Positions 50,048 through 58,970 of a stretch of DNA of 64,000 bases are shown here, in pieces; position 1 is the stretch's first letter, and each line of letters starts with the position of its first letter. A program made the position numbers and the translations under genes. Location: assembly GCF_001428865.1 (NCBI RefSeq), contig NZ_LMIV01000004.1, positions 218,029 to 282,028 of the forward strand, given 5' to 3'. The notes beneath the pieces are model-generated. The model did no database searches. It was not told the DNA's origin and saw only the letters and a list, made by a program, of their open reading frames with translations. This stretch comes from Sphingomonas sp. Root241 (GTDB taxonomy: Bacteria; Pseudomonadota; Alphaproteobacteria; Sphingomonadales; Sphingomonadaceae).

Positions 50048-51621
50048 CATTGCAGGCCGAGCGCGGCTCTGAGCGGGCCCAGCCAGGGTTCGTAATGGCG
50101 CCACTGATCGACCGCGTCGCGGTTGATCGGGCGGCGTACCTGTTCGGAGCTGGCTGTGCGGACCGGGCGCTTGTTTTCGTGCGGGGCGAGGCAGGCCGCA
50201 TCGAACGGCAGCCCGAGAAAATCGAGCATCCGGCGGATTTCAGCCTCGGGATCGGCGAGCAGGGCCTCGTGCTGGATCCGGTGGATCACGCCGGGCATCG
50301 CGCCGTCCAGATGTGCCATCAGGCGGACATTGTCGCGATAATAGGCGCCGAGATCCTCGAGCGAATAAGCGAAGGTCTGGCCGCGCGCGAAATGCTGTTT
50401 GAAGTTGGAGAAGCAGCACGCCATCGGATCGCGCCGGGCGTCGATGATCCGGGCATTGGGCAGGATCAGGTGGATGAAGCCTGCATAGAGCCAATTATTG
50501 GGCAGCTTGTCGACGAAGAATGGCGCGCCGGTCTTGCGGTGGCGGGCGGCGCTTTCGAGGTAACGTGTGCCGAGCGTGGCGGCACTGGCGGAGTCGAGCG
50601 CAGTGACGATCTCGGGATGCGCAGCCGCGCGATCGCGCCAGCGTTCGGCGACGAGTGCCTGGACGAGCTGGGGAATGTAGGGGAGCTCGGCAGTGCCCTC
50701 GATTTGCGGGTGGCTGGCGAGGATCTGCTCGAGCAGCGTCGAGCCGGCGCGGGGCAGGCCGAGGATGAAGATCGGATCGGCCGCGGGCGTGCCCCAGCCG
50801 GCGCGGGCGGCGAAGAAGTCGCGGTCGTAGATGCGGATCGCGCGATCGACTTCGGCGCTCACCAGCTGCCGGTCGTGCGGTTCGAGAGCGAGCCGCAGGC
50901 GATTGCCCGCGGCGTAATGCGCGAATGAGCGCGGCCAGTCCCGGCGGTCCTCGAGCGCCTTGCCGAGCGCGAAATGGAGGAAGAGCGCCTTTGGGTCCGC
51001 GGGTGAGGCAGCGAGCGCGCGCTCCATCGTCGCGACATCCGCATCGGTGATCCGCCCGGCCTTGAGCTCGGCGAGCGACCACCAGGCTTCGGCCAGATCG
51101 GGGGCGATGCCGGTGGCGCGGCGATAGGCGGCGACTGCGTCGTCCTGCCGGCCGAGCGTCTTGAGCAGATGGCCGTACCACATCCAGACATCGGCATTGT
51201 CGCCGATGCGGGCGAGCAGCGCCTCATATGTCGACGCGGCTGCGTCATAGTCGCCGAGCTGGGCGAGGATGTTGGCTTTCGATCCGGCGGCGCGGACATG
51301 GCCCGGTTCGCGGTCGATCGCGCGGTCGAGCAACGCGAGGCCTTCGTCGGTGCGGCGCTGCTGGACGAGGACAAGCGCGAGGTTCACCCATGCCTCAACA
51401 TGATCAGGGGCAAGCGCGATCGCCCGGCGGAGCTGTGCCTCGGCCTCGGGATAGATGCCGACCGCGCCGGCGATGTCGGCGAGCATCAGAATCGCGAGGA
51501 CGTTGTTCGTGTCCTGACGCAGCACGGCGCGGACCGCACGTTCGGCGGCAGCCAGATCGCCGCGGGAAAGGGCCTCGCCGGCCTCGCGAAGAAGCGGCGC
51601 GCTATCGATGGAAACGGTCAT
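50047..51621 (-). CDS. TPR-repeat sulfotransferase
   Basis: 524 residues. TPR-like repeats at about 10-220 (RAIALAPDHVEAWVNLALVL, RAIDREPGHVRAAGSKANIL). A sulfotransferase domain at about 270-510 has the PAPS loop GLPRAGSTLLEQIL and the 3'-phosphate motif ARRDPMACCFSNFKQ. Such TPR-sulfotransferases are common beside TonB receptors in sphingomonads; the acceptor is not known. Start at ATG 51621, just after the TonB receptor gene upstream on the same strand. Confidence 0.88.
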   Translation of the reverse strand: MTVSIDSAPLLREAGEALSRGDLAAAERAVRAVLRQDTNNVLAILMLADIAGAVGIYPEAEAQLRRAIALAPDHVEAWVNLALVLVQQRRTDEGLALLDRAIDREPGHVRAAGSKANILAQLGDYDAAASTYEALLARIGDNADVWMWYGHLLKTLGRQDDAVAAYRRATGIAPDLAEAWWSLAELKAGRITDADVATMERALAASPADPKALFLHFALGKALEDRRDWPRSFAHYAAGNRLRLALEPHDRQLVSAEVDRAIRIYDRDFFAARAGWGTPAADPIFILGLPRAGSTLLEQILASHPQIEGTAELPYIPQLVQALVAERWRDRAAAHPEIVTALDSASAATLGTRYLESAARHRKTGAPFFVDKLPNNWLYAGFIHLILPNARIIDARRDPMACCFSNFKQHFARGQTFAYSLEDLGAYYRDNVRLMAHLDGAMPGVIHRIQHEALLADPEAEIRRMLDFLGLPFDAACLAPHENKRPVRTASSEQVRRPINRDAVDQWRHYEPWLGPLRAALGLQ

Positions 51622-51657
51622 CGAGATGCGATGCCAGCAAATCGGCGATAGCCCAAG

Positions 51658-51687
51658 AAAAAGGGGGCCGGGAACGATCCCGGCCCC
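51658..51687 (-). terminator. rho-independent terminator of the minus-strand TonB receptor
   Basis: On the minus strand: GGGGGCCGGG-ATCGTT-CCCGGCCCCC then TTTTT. It separates the receptor from the downstream sulfotransferase gene, so linkage by read-through would be partial. Confidence 0.92.
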
Positions 51688-51710
51688 CAAAGCTTTGTCC
51701 GAAGTTCCGA

Positions 51711-54700
51711 TCAGAACTTGGCGACGAAGCCGGCATAGAGGAAGCGGCCGACATTGTCGTAGATGCCGCTGCCGAAGCCCGCGCCAGTGGTGCCGAGCGG
51801 CGGCACGGTGTCGAGCAGATTGTCGACGCCGAGATACAGATTGTACGACTTGCCCACGTCCATCTGCACGCGGATATTGTGGTAGAAGGTCGACGGATAT
51901 TCGGTGATGTCCGAATAGTCCGCATCTTCAGGCGCGCGACCCTGCACCGTGTGCGTGGCTTCCCACGGCGCAACGGTCATCTTGCCGACATAGCGCATCT
52001 TGTAGCCGAGCGTGATCGGGCCGGTCTGAAGGTCGAGGCTCCACTGTGCCTCGTCCTTCGGATAGCCGAGCTCACCCAGCTGCTGATCGCGACGACCGGG
52101 GTCGGCCGGATCGAGATAGCTGTCGTTGCGGAAGTTATGGCTGTAGATCGCGCGGGTCGATAGGTTGCCGATGTTCCCGATCGCACCGCGATAACCGATT
52201 TCGGCATCGATGCCGCGAACCTTCAGCTTCGCATAGTTCAGCGGACCTGCGCGCAGGTTGTTCTCGAGAACCTGGCCGGTGATCTCGCCGCGAGGACCGG
52301 TGCCTGCTCCCGTGTAACGCTGGAAGAGGCTGCAATACTGGTTGTTCAGATCCGCGGCATCATAGCAATTATCGAGGATGTCCTGCGCGCCGACCGACGA
52401 AATCGTGTTGTTCACGGTGATGTCGTAGAAGTCGACGGTCAGCGACAGCCCGCGTATCCAACGCGGCTGCAGCACGAAGCCGACCGTGTAGGAGTCCGAA
52501 GTCTCCGCCTCGAGGTCCGGATTGCCGCCGGACAGGAAGCCGAGCGTTTGCACATACTCGAAATTGTAGCCCGCCGGCACGCCAGCCGCGCGGCAGTTCG
52601 CTTCGCGGGTCGCCGTGCCCTCGCCGAGATTGTCGAGCGAGCAGGGATCGGTGACGAACGCGTAGTTCTGGCCGAACGGGGTGTAGAGATCGACGAGCGT
52701 AGGTGCGCGCACCGACCGCGAATAATTGCCGCGGAAACGCAAGTCGCGAACCGGCGACCATTCGACGCTGCCGTTATAAGCAAAGACGTTACCGGTCGAG
52801 CCCTTATAGTCGGCATAGCGGACTGCGCCGCTCAGCGTCAGGGAGTTGAAGAAGGGCACGTCCTTCAGGATCGGCACACTGAGCTCGCCGAACACTTCCT
52901 TCACCTCGAACGACGGCGGATCAAAGGTCGGGATCGAGTTGTAGAAGGTCAGGCCAGCCTGCGTGAACTCGTCCTGCGTATAGGACGCGGTCTCGCGACG
53001 ATATTCGGCGCCGAACGAGATGCCGACCGGACCGCCAGGCAGTTCGAACCACTTGCTCGAATCGCCGCTGACGAACGCGTTGGCGACGAACTGCGTGATG
53101 CGACCGTTGGCTATCGAATCCTGAAGCAGGTAACCCCGCGCAGCATCACTGACATTGTTTACGCCGAAGAAATTGACCGGCCGGCAGGCGGCTACGTCGG
53201 CCGCAAGCTGCGCCCCAGCGAAGGTTGGGTTCGCAGCGGTCTCGAGCGCGACGCGCGCCGTCGGATCGACGGTGGCGCGGCAGACGATGTTGCCGTTGGC
53301 GACGCCGTTCTGGACGAGGCCCTGATCGACGGCGTCGATCGCGAGCAGGAAGCGCTGGAGGTTCACGTTGCCGAGAATCTTGTTCTCCTCGTCGAACCGA
53401 CCGTAGTTCGCCGACACTTCGTACGACCAGTTGCTGCCGAACTCGCCGCGAACGCCGCCGACGAGCCGATAGGTGTCGCGCTTGAGCGACTCCTGACGGT
53501 TGGTCAGGCTGGTGGCGTTCTCGTTGAAATAGAAGGGCTGGCTCGTGCCCGGCGCAACGCCGTAATAGTCGTTGAGGAAGTTGCGGGCCTGCGCGCTCAG
53601 ATAGGGGTTGTCGGTGTAGAACACCTCACGGGGCGAACCCGTGACGCCGCCGTTGAAGAAGAACGGGCCGCTGGCACTGCCGAGCACTTCGGAGCGCACA
53701 TATTTGGCCTCGATGAACGGCACGAACGCCGGCGAGATCTCGAAATGTGCGATCAGATTGGCGCTGTAGCGGTCCTGGCGCGGGCGCAGGCCGAGCTGGG
53801 TGCCGTCGCGGAAATTGTCACCGTCGCCGCCGATGAAGCTGCCGATCGAGCTCGCGCCGACCTTGGTACCCGTGACCGGGACAAGGTTGCCGTTGGGCAG
53901 GAAGTGATACGAGCAGTAATAAGGGCCGCAGCTGTTGCCCAAGAACATGCCGCCATTGGCATAGCTGCCGCTCCGGATATTCTTGTAGAATACGCGGTCC
54001 GGCTTGCCATCGCTACCGTTGGGCGATCCGAACGGGTCATTGTCGACGACCACGAAGCCGTTGTTGTTGCGATACTCTTCGCGATCCGACGCGTAGAAGT
54101 CGCCCTGATGCGCATATTCGAGGTTGAGCGCGATGTTGCCACGCCCTCCGGCGAAATTCTTGCCCGCCAGTGCACTGATGTAATAGTCGGGCGCGTCGGA
54201 ATCGTCGCTGAGGCCGCCCTGACCGCGGATTTGGAAGCCTTCGAAATTGTCCTTGAGGACGAAGTTGACCACGCCCGCGATGGCGTCCGAACCATAGATT
54301 GCCGAGCTGCCGCCAGTCACGATGTCGACACGCTCGATCAGATCGGTCGGCATGGCATTGACGTCGGGGGAGACGGCGTTGTTGAGGATGTCGCCTGCGA
54401 CGTGGCGACGGCCGTTGACCAGCACGAGGGTACGCTGCGGGCCGAGGCCGCGAAGATCTAGCAGGTTCAGTCCCGAAGTGCCGAGGAAGCGCGTCGAGTT
54501 CGACTGGCTGAAAGTGCTGGTGAGCGCCGGCAGCTCATTGAGAACGTCACCGACCGAAGTGGTGCCGGTCTGGAAGAATTCCTCGCCGCCGATCGAAGTC
54601 ACCGGAACCGGCGAGTCGAGATTGGGACGGCGGATGCGCGAACCGGTGACGACGATCGTTTCGCCCGGTGCCTCAGTGGTTTCCTGCGCCTGGTCGACGG

Positions 54701-54827
54701 TCGGCTCGGCTGCGGTGGTTGCCTGGCCGTCGGTGTCTTGCGCATATGCTGGCGCGGTGCCTATCAGCGCGAGGCCGAGCAAGGCACCCGAACGCAGCGC
54801 TGTGGCGGAAAGAAAGCCCACTTTCAT
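51711..54827 (-). CDS. TonB-dependent receptor 1
   Basis: 1038 residues. Signal peptide at about 1-29 (LLGLALIGTAPAYAQ), acidic linker, TonB-box/plug start ETIVVTGSRIRRPNLDSPVP, plug segments VGDVLNELPALTSTFSQS, LLDLRGLGPQRTLVLVNGRR and GGSSAIYGSDAIAGVVNFVL, and a ~22-strand barrel ending in FVAKF with the C-terminal Phe needed for Bam insertion. Start at 54827; upstream ATGs lack support. Probably imports a peptide, glycan or other large substrate. Divergent from receptor 2. Confidence 0.93.
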   Translation of the reverse strand: MKVGFLSATALRSGALLGLALIGTAPAYAQDTDGQATTAAEPTVDQAQETTEAPGETIVVTGSRIRRPNLDSPVPVTSIGGEEFFQTGTTSVGDVLNELPALTSTFSQSNSTRFLGTSGLNLLDLRGLGPQRTLVLVNGRRHVAGDILNNAVSPDVNAMPTDLIERVDIVTGGSSAIYGSDAIAGVVNFVLKDNFEGFQIRGQGGLSDDSDAPDYYISALAGKNFAGGRGNIALNLEYAHQGDFYASDREEYRNNNGFVVVDNDPFGSPNGSDGKPDRVFYKNIRSGSYANGGMFLGNSCGPYYCSYHFLPNGNLVPVTGTKVGASSIGSFIGGDGDNFRDGTQLGLRPRQDRYSANLIAHFEISPAFVPFIEAKYVRSEVLGSASGPFFFNGGVTGSPREVFYTDNPYLSAQARNFLNDYYGVAPGTSQPFYFNENATSLTNRQESLKRDTYRLVGGVRGEFGSNWSYEVSANYGRFDEENKILGNVNLQRFLLAIDAVDQGLVQNGVANGNIVCRATVDPTARVALETAANPTFAGAQLAADVAACRPVNFFGVNNVSDAARGYLLQDSIANGRITQFVANAFVSGDSSKWFELPGGPVGISFGAEYRRETASYTQDEFTQAGLTFYNSIPTFDPPSFEVKEVFGELSVPILKDVPFFNSLTLSGAVRYADYKGSTGNVFAYNGSVEWSPVRDLRFRGNYSRSVRAPTLVDLYTPFGQNYAFVTDPCSLDNLGEGTATREANCRAAGVPAGYNFEYVQTLGFLSGGNPDLEAETSDSYTVGFVLQPRWIRGLSLTVDFYDITVNNTISSVGAQDILDNCYDAADLNNQYCSLFQRYTGAGTGPRGEITGQVLENNLRAGPLNYAKLKVRGIDAEIGYRGAIGNIGNLSTRAIYSHNFRNDSYLDPADPGRRDQQLGELGYPKDEAQWSLDLQTGPITLGYKMRYVGKMTVAPWEATHTVQGRAPEDADYSDITEYPSTFYHNIRVQMDVGKSYNLYLGVDNLLDTVPPLGTTGAGFGSGIYDNVGRFLYAGFVAKF

Positions 54828-55107
54828 CTCGTTACCCCTTTTTCTGGCCGTTACCCGGTAGGGTTGCACGACGCGTGCGGCCGGTGACAAGTGTCATTGA
54901 TGTTGCAGAATGTTGCTGGCGGAGAGCGTGGCATTTATGCCACTGTTTGGGCGCTAAAATGTTACCAATCCGTAGAAATGCGTAATTTTATTGCGTTTTG
55001 CTTCACGGGGCGCACGGGCTTTGGCGGCGCCGCAACAATGTATGCGACGTTCTGAAACCTGATCCCGATTTGCAATAGTATGCGTACTGCTGCGCGGTAC
55101 GCTCCGC

Positions 55108-55213
55108 TGTACCTCAAGAAGCTCGGCGTGGAGCTCTCGAAGCTCAGCCAAAAGCAGGCCGATAATATCGGTTGCCGGTGGAAGGCCGTCCAAGCCGGAC
55201 CAACCGCTACTGA
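55108..55213 (+). pseudogene. decayed, frameshifted copy of the ahcY 3' end
   Basis: The DNA encodes [20 protein letters not shown], close to [20 protein letters not shown] of AhcY, then loses frame. Allowing small indels, the nucleotides continue to match through GCCGGTGGAAGGCCGT and CAAGCCGGA to CCGCTACTGA, the ahcY stop. A terminator-like hairpin follows, as it does after ahcY. It cannot make a functional enzyme. It lies in the 586-bp gap between the two TonB receptor genes. Confidence 0.85.
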
Positions 55214-55237
55214 GGCTTTTCGGCATCCACTGAAGAA

Positions 55238-55271
55238 GGGCCGCCTCTCCATCCGGAGGTGCGGCCCTTTT
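55238..55271 (+). terminator. rho-independent terminator after the ahcY fragment
   Basis: GGGCCGCCTC / GAGGTGCGGCCC stem followed by TTTT. It is similar in design to the ahcY terminator but not the same sequence. It insulates the receptor 2 gene from upstream transcription. Confidence 0.75.
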
Positions 55272-55413
55272 CGTTTCGGCGGCTATCAGTGTGTTGCAAC
55301 AATGCTACACTGTTTGCAGAACCGTCACGCGATGTTGCAATGCGGTGGGATCGGAAACATTCTGGAAACGTAACAGGGGAAGGCGTGAGCCGGAATCTTA
55401 AAAGGGGATAGTA

Positions 55414-58400
55414 ATGGCGTACTCTGTTTTCCACTCGCGCCGGGTTGGCGGCCGTGCCCGTCTCGCTTTGGCCTCCTCGCTGCTTGCCATGACGATTGCC
55501 GCGCCGGCGTTCGCGCAGGAAACGCCGGCACCGACCGCGGATCCGGCGGCAACTGCCGGTCAGTCCGCCGACGCGCAGGAGGCGCCCGACACCGAGATCG
55601 TCGTGACCGGTTCGCGCATCGCGCGTCCGGAACTGTCGCTGCCGAACCCGGTGCAGGTGCTCAGCGCCGAGACGATCGAGCAATCGGGCAAGACCAACCT
55701 CACCGATTTCCTGGTCAACAGCCCGGCGCTGCTCGGCTCGCAGACCAACATCATCGCCGCGGGCTCGAACCTGACGGGCGGAGCGCAGAATGTCGGCGTG
55801 AACAACCTCGACCTCCGCAACCTGGGAACGAATCGCACGCTGGTGCTGGTCGACGGCCGCCGTCATGTCGCGGGCTATCCCGGCAGCGCCGCGGTCGACA
55901 CCAACACGATCCCGACCGATCTGGTCGAGAAGGTCGACATCCTGACCGGCGGCGCTTCAGCCATCTACGGCGCCGACGGCGTCTCGGGCGTGGTCAATTT
56001 CATCCTCAAGAAGGACTTCGACGGTCTGAAGCTCCGCGGCCAGACGAGCATCTCGCAGCGCGGCGATGCCGGTGAATCTTTCTTCGCGGTAACCGCCGGC
56101 AAGAACTTCGCCGACGGACGCGGCAACGTCACCGTCGCCTATGAATATAACAAGCAGGATCTGTTCAGCCAGCGGGATCGCCTGAATTACGGGAAGACCG
56201 GCCCGTCTTATGCCTTTGTGCGCAACCTCGACGACCCGGACGGTCCTACCGACAATGACGGTGTTCCCGACCGCATCCTCTATACGAACCTGCGCTGGGC
56301 TGACAGCTCGCCGGGCGGCGCGATCGACCTCGACGGCGATTTCACGCCCGATCGGACCGGCGAAGGCGGGATCTACGACCTGGGAACCTATCTCCCGGGC
56401 TCGGCCTTCACGATCGGCGGATCGAGCACGCCGCGCGAGACCTATTATGGCGACTACACGCCTTTCTCGGAGCGCCACATCGCCAATGTGATGGCGCATT
56501 ACGACTTCAGTTCCGCGTTCCAGCTCTATGCGGAGGGCAAATATGTCCGCTCGAAGGCCTATACCTTCGCGCAGCCGACCTATGACTTCTATACCGAGCT
56601 CGCGCCGGACAACGCCTATCTGCAGCAGCGCTTCGGTGCCGACGCGGCGAACGGCGCGGTGTTCAGCCGCGACAATTTCGACTTCGGCATCCGCCGCTAC
56701 GAGATGGAGCGCGAACTGTTCCGCACCGTGGTAGGCGCGAAGGGCGAGATCGCGTCGAACCTCAACTATGACGTCTCCTATGTCTTCGGCCAGTCGACGC
56801 AGGAAGCTACCAATCTCAACGACCGCATCACCGAGCGTTATTATGCGGCGCTTGACGCGGTGTCCGACGGCGCCGGCGGCATTACCTGTCGCATCAACCT
56901 GCCCGGGCAGACGACCATTCAGGGCAATAACTACGGCGGCCAGCCGGTCTATAACGGCGCGCCGAAGACCTTCGCTCCCGGGCAGTGCGTGCCGCTCAAC
57001 ATCCTCGGCGCGGGCTCGCCCTCGCAGGCGGCGCTCGATTTCGTGACGGTCGATCACACCAGCTGGGCGCGCATCCAGCAGCATGTCGTCTCGGCGGCGC
57101 TGTCGGGCAACACCGGCGCGTTCTTCAACTTGCCCGGGGGGCCGGTCGGCTTCGCGGTCGGTGCCGAGTATCGCAAGGAGAAGAGCCACTTTATCCCATC
57201 GGACTACAGCCTTGCGGGCGCGCTGATGGACGACGCCCCGGCGCGCGTCGACAAGGGTAGCTTCGACGTCAAGGAAGTGTTCGGCGAGATCAACCTGCCG
57301 ATCCTCGCCGACATGGCGTTCGCCAAGAACCTGTCGATCGGCGGCGCAGTCCGGTTTTCGGATTATTCCACCATCGGCCGCACCACGACGTGGAACGTCA
57401 ACGGCAGCTATTCGCCGATTCGCGACATCACCTTCCGCGGTACCTATTCGGAGGCGGTCCGCGCGCCGAACATCACCGAACTGTTCGCCGGCGGCAGCGG
57501 CTCCTATGAGTTCATAACCGATCCGTGCGGCATCGATCGCATTGCGGAGGGCACCCAGTATCGCGCCGCGAACTGCACCGCGGCGCTGACCGCTTTAGGC
57601 ATCAATCCGGCGACGTTCGATCCGGGAACCGACTTCACATCGCCGCAGAACAGCAGCCTGCTGGGCTTCCAGGGCGGCAATCGCGATTTGACCGCGGAGA
57701 CGGCGAAAACCTGGACCGCAGGTGTCGTCCTGCGTCCCAGCTTCGTGCCCGGTTTCGAGCTGTCCGCGGACTGGTACGACATCCGCCTGAAGCAGGCGAT
57801 CCGGTATTCGACCGCGCAGGACGTCGTCGACCTGTGCGTCGACCAGCCGGACCTGAACAACATTTACTGCAGCGTCATCCAGCGCAGCCCCACCAACGGC
57901 TTCATCTCGTTCTTCACGATCATCCCGGAGAATGTGGCGGCGTACGAGACCGCGGGCCTCGACGTATCGCTGAACTATCGGTTCCAGCCGTTCGACAATC
58001 TCGGCACGTTCAATATCTCGCTCCAGGGCAATTATCTGAACAAGCTGCAGTTCGTGCCGACGGCGGGCGCGGATCCGAAGAACGAGCTGGAGTCGGCCGC
58101 CTATCCGGCCCCGAAGTTCAGCGCGATGTTCGACCTGACCTGGATCAAGGGGCCGGTGAAGGTGAACTACGGCATCAATTGGTGGTCCAAGACCCGCCGC
58201 GCCACGCCCGAACAGGCAGCGGCCAACCCCGATTATTATCCCGCCAAGTACATGTGGTACAAGGAGAAGTGGGAGCACGAACTTTATGTCGCCTACGATG
58301 TGGACGACCGCTTCAATATCTATGCCGGCGTGACCAATTTGTTCGACACCAAGCCGGATGTTGGCGCGACCGCTTATCCGATCAGTGCGGTCGGCCGAGC

Positions 58401-58434
58401 GTTCTTCCTGGGCGCCAAGGCAAAAATCTTCTGA
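55414..58434 (+). CDS. TonB-dependent receptor 2
   Basis: 1006 residues. Signal peptide at about 1-34 (LASSLLAMTIAAPAFAQ), TonB-box/plug start DTEIVVTGSRIARPELSLPN, then LVDGRRHVAGYPGSAAVD and GGASAIYGADGVSGVVNFIL, and a barrel ending KAKIF. It belongs to the same GSRI.RP subgroup as receptor 1, but the loops differ in sequence and length. Start ATG at 55414 after AAAAGGGG. Followed by a terminator at 58478. Confidence 0.93.
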   Translation: MAYSVFHSRRVGGRARLALASSLLAMTIAAPAFAQETPAPTADPAATAGQSADAQEAPDTEIVVTGSRIARPELSLPNPVQVLSAETIEQSGKTNLTDFLVNSPALLGSQTNIIAAGSNLTGGAQNVGVNNLDLRNLGTNRTLVLVDGRRHVAGYPGSAAVDTNTIPTDLVEKVDILTGGASAIYGADGVSGVVNFILKKDFDGLKLRGQTSISQRGDAGESFFAVTAGKNFADGRGNVTVAYEYNKQDLFSQRDRLNYGKTGPSYAFVRNLDDPDGPTDNDGVPDRILYTNLRWADSSPGGAIDLDGDFTPDRTGEGGIYDLGTYLPGSAFTIGGSSTPRETYYGDYTPFSERHIANVMAHYDFSSAFQLYAEGKYVRSKAYTFAQPTYDFYTELAPDNAYLQQRFGADAANGAVFSRDNFDFGIRRYEMERELFRTVVGAKGEIASNLNYDVSYVFGQSTQEATNLNDRITERYYAALDAVSDGAGGITCRINLPGQTTIQGNNYGGQPVYNGAPKTFAPGQCVPLNILGAGSPSQAALDFVTVDHTSWARIQQHVVSAALSGNTGAFFNLPGGPVGFAVGAEYRKEKSHFIPSDYSLAGALMDDAPARVDKGSFDVKEVFGEINLPILADMAFAKNLSIGGAVRFSDYSTIGRTTTWNVNGSYSPIRDITFRGTYSEAVRAPNITELFAGGSGSYEFITDPCGIDRIAEGTQYRAANCTAALTALGINPATFDPGTDFTSPQNSSLLGFQGGNRDLTAETAKTWTAGVVLRPSFVPGFELSADWYDIRLKQAIRYSTAQDVVDLCVDQPDLNNIYCSVIQRSPTNGFISFFTIIPENVAAYETAGLDVSLNYRFQPFDNLGTFNISLQGNYLNKLQFVPTAGADPKNELESAAYPAPKFSAMFDLTWIKGPVKVNYGINWWSKTRRATPEQAAANPDYYPAKYMWYKEKWEHELYVAYDVDDRFNIYAGVTNLFDTKPDVGATAYPISAVGRAFFLGAKAKIF

Positions 58435-58477
58435 TGGCCTCCGGCAGCTTCGGTAGCTGGGCGTAAGACAGAATTGT

Positions 58478-58509
58478 GAGGGCCCGGCGATGCGCTGGGT
58501 CCTCTTTTG
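58478..58509 (+). terminator. rho-independent terminator after TonB receptor 2
   Basis: GAGGGCCCGGCG / CGCTGGGTCCTC stem followed by TTTTG. Confidence 0.75.
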
Positions 58510-58633
58510 TTGTCCGCAAGGGCCCGCGGCCGAGAGTCGTCAAGTCGGCCGATCCGGCATTTGCGTCGGATCGTCCCGGCGAGCCGGGCGGCGCTGCGAC
58601 CGACAGGAGACTCGCTCGTTAGACCCTTGAATT

Positions 58634-58885
58634 GTGAGGGATAGCGAAGCGCATCTCGATGCCGAGCCTGCACGCGAACGGATCGCCGAGATCCTGCGAC
58701 AGGCTATGGGCGCGCCCGAAGAAGAGGCGCTGGAGGACGAGACAAGGCGGCTGATGCTGCAGCTCTCGATCGAGCCGCTCGACAACGCGACTCCTGATTT
58801 CGCGCCTCTCGCGCCGCACCGGCAGGCGCGGCGACCCTTGCTGGGTCGGCTGCTCGGCAAAGCGATCGACTCCCCCCGCGCATAG
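58634..58885 (+). CDS. 83-residue hypothetical protein upstream of divL
   Basis: GTG start. Charged and helical: EPARERIAEILRQAMGAPEE, DETRRLMLQLSIEPLDN and a basic C-terminal part (HRQARRPLLGRLLGKAID). No membrane segment, signal or known motif. The ribosome site is weak, so expression is less certain than for neighbours. 85 bp before divL on the same strand. Confidence 0.5.
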   Translation: MRDSEAHLDAEPARERIAEILRQAMGAPEEEALEDETRRLMLQLSIEPLDNATPDFAPLAPHRQARRPLLGRLLGKAIDSPRA

Positions 58886-58970
58886 CGACACGCGCAAGCC
58901 GCTTTCCGATCGGCGGCGCTTTGCCTAAGGGTTGGCCCATGATGGCGCAGCGAAGTCGCGGAGAGGCGGC

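Noticed and set aside
52548-54461. 637-codon plus-strand frame opposite TonB receptor 1
   Set aside because: Shadow of the receptor; no domain and no ribosome site. The receptor frame has a signal peptide, plug and C-terminal Phe.
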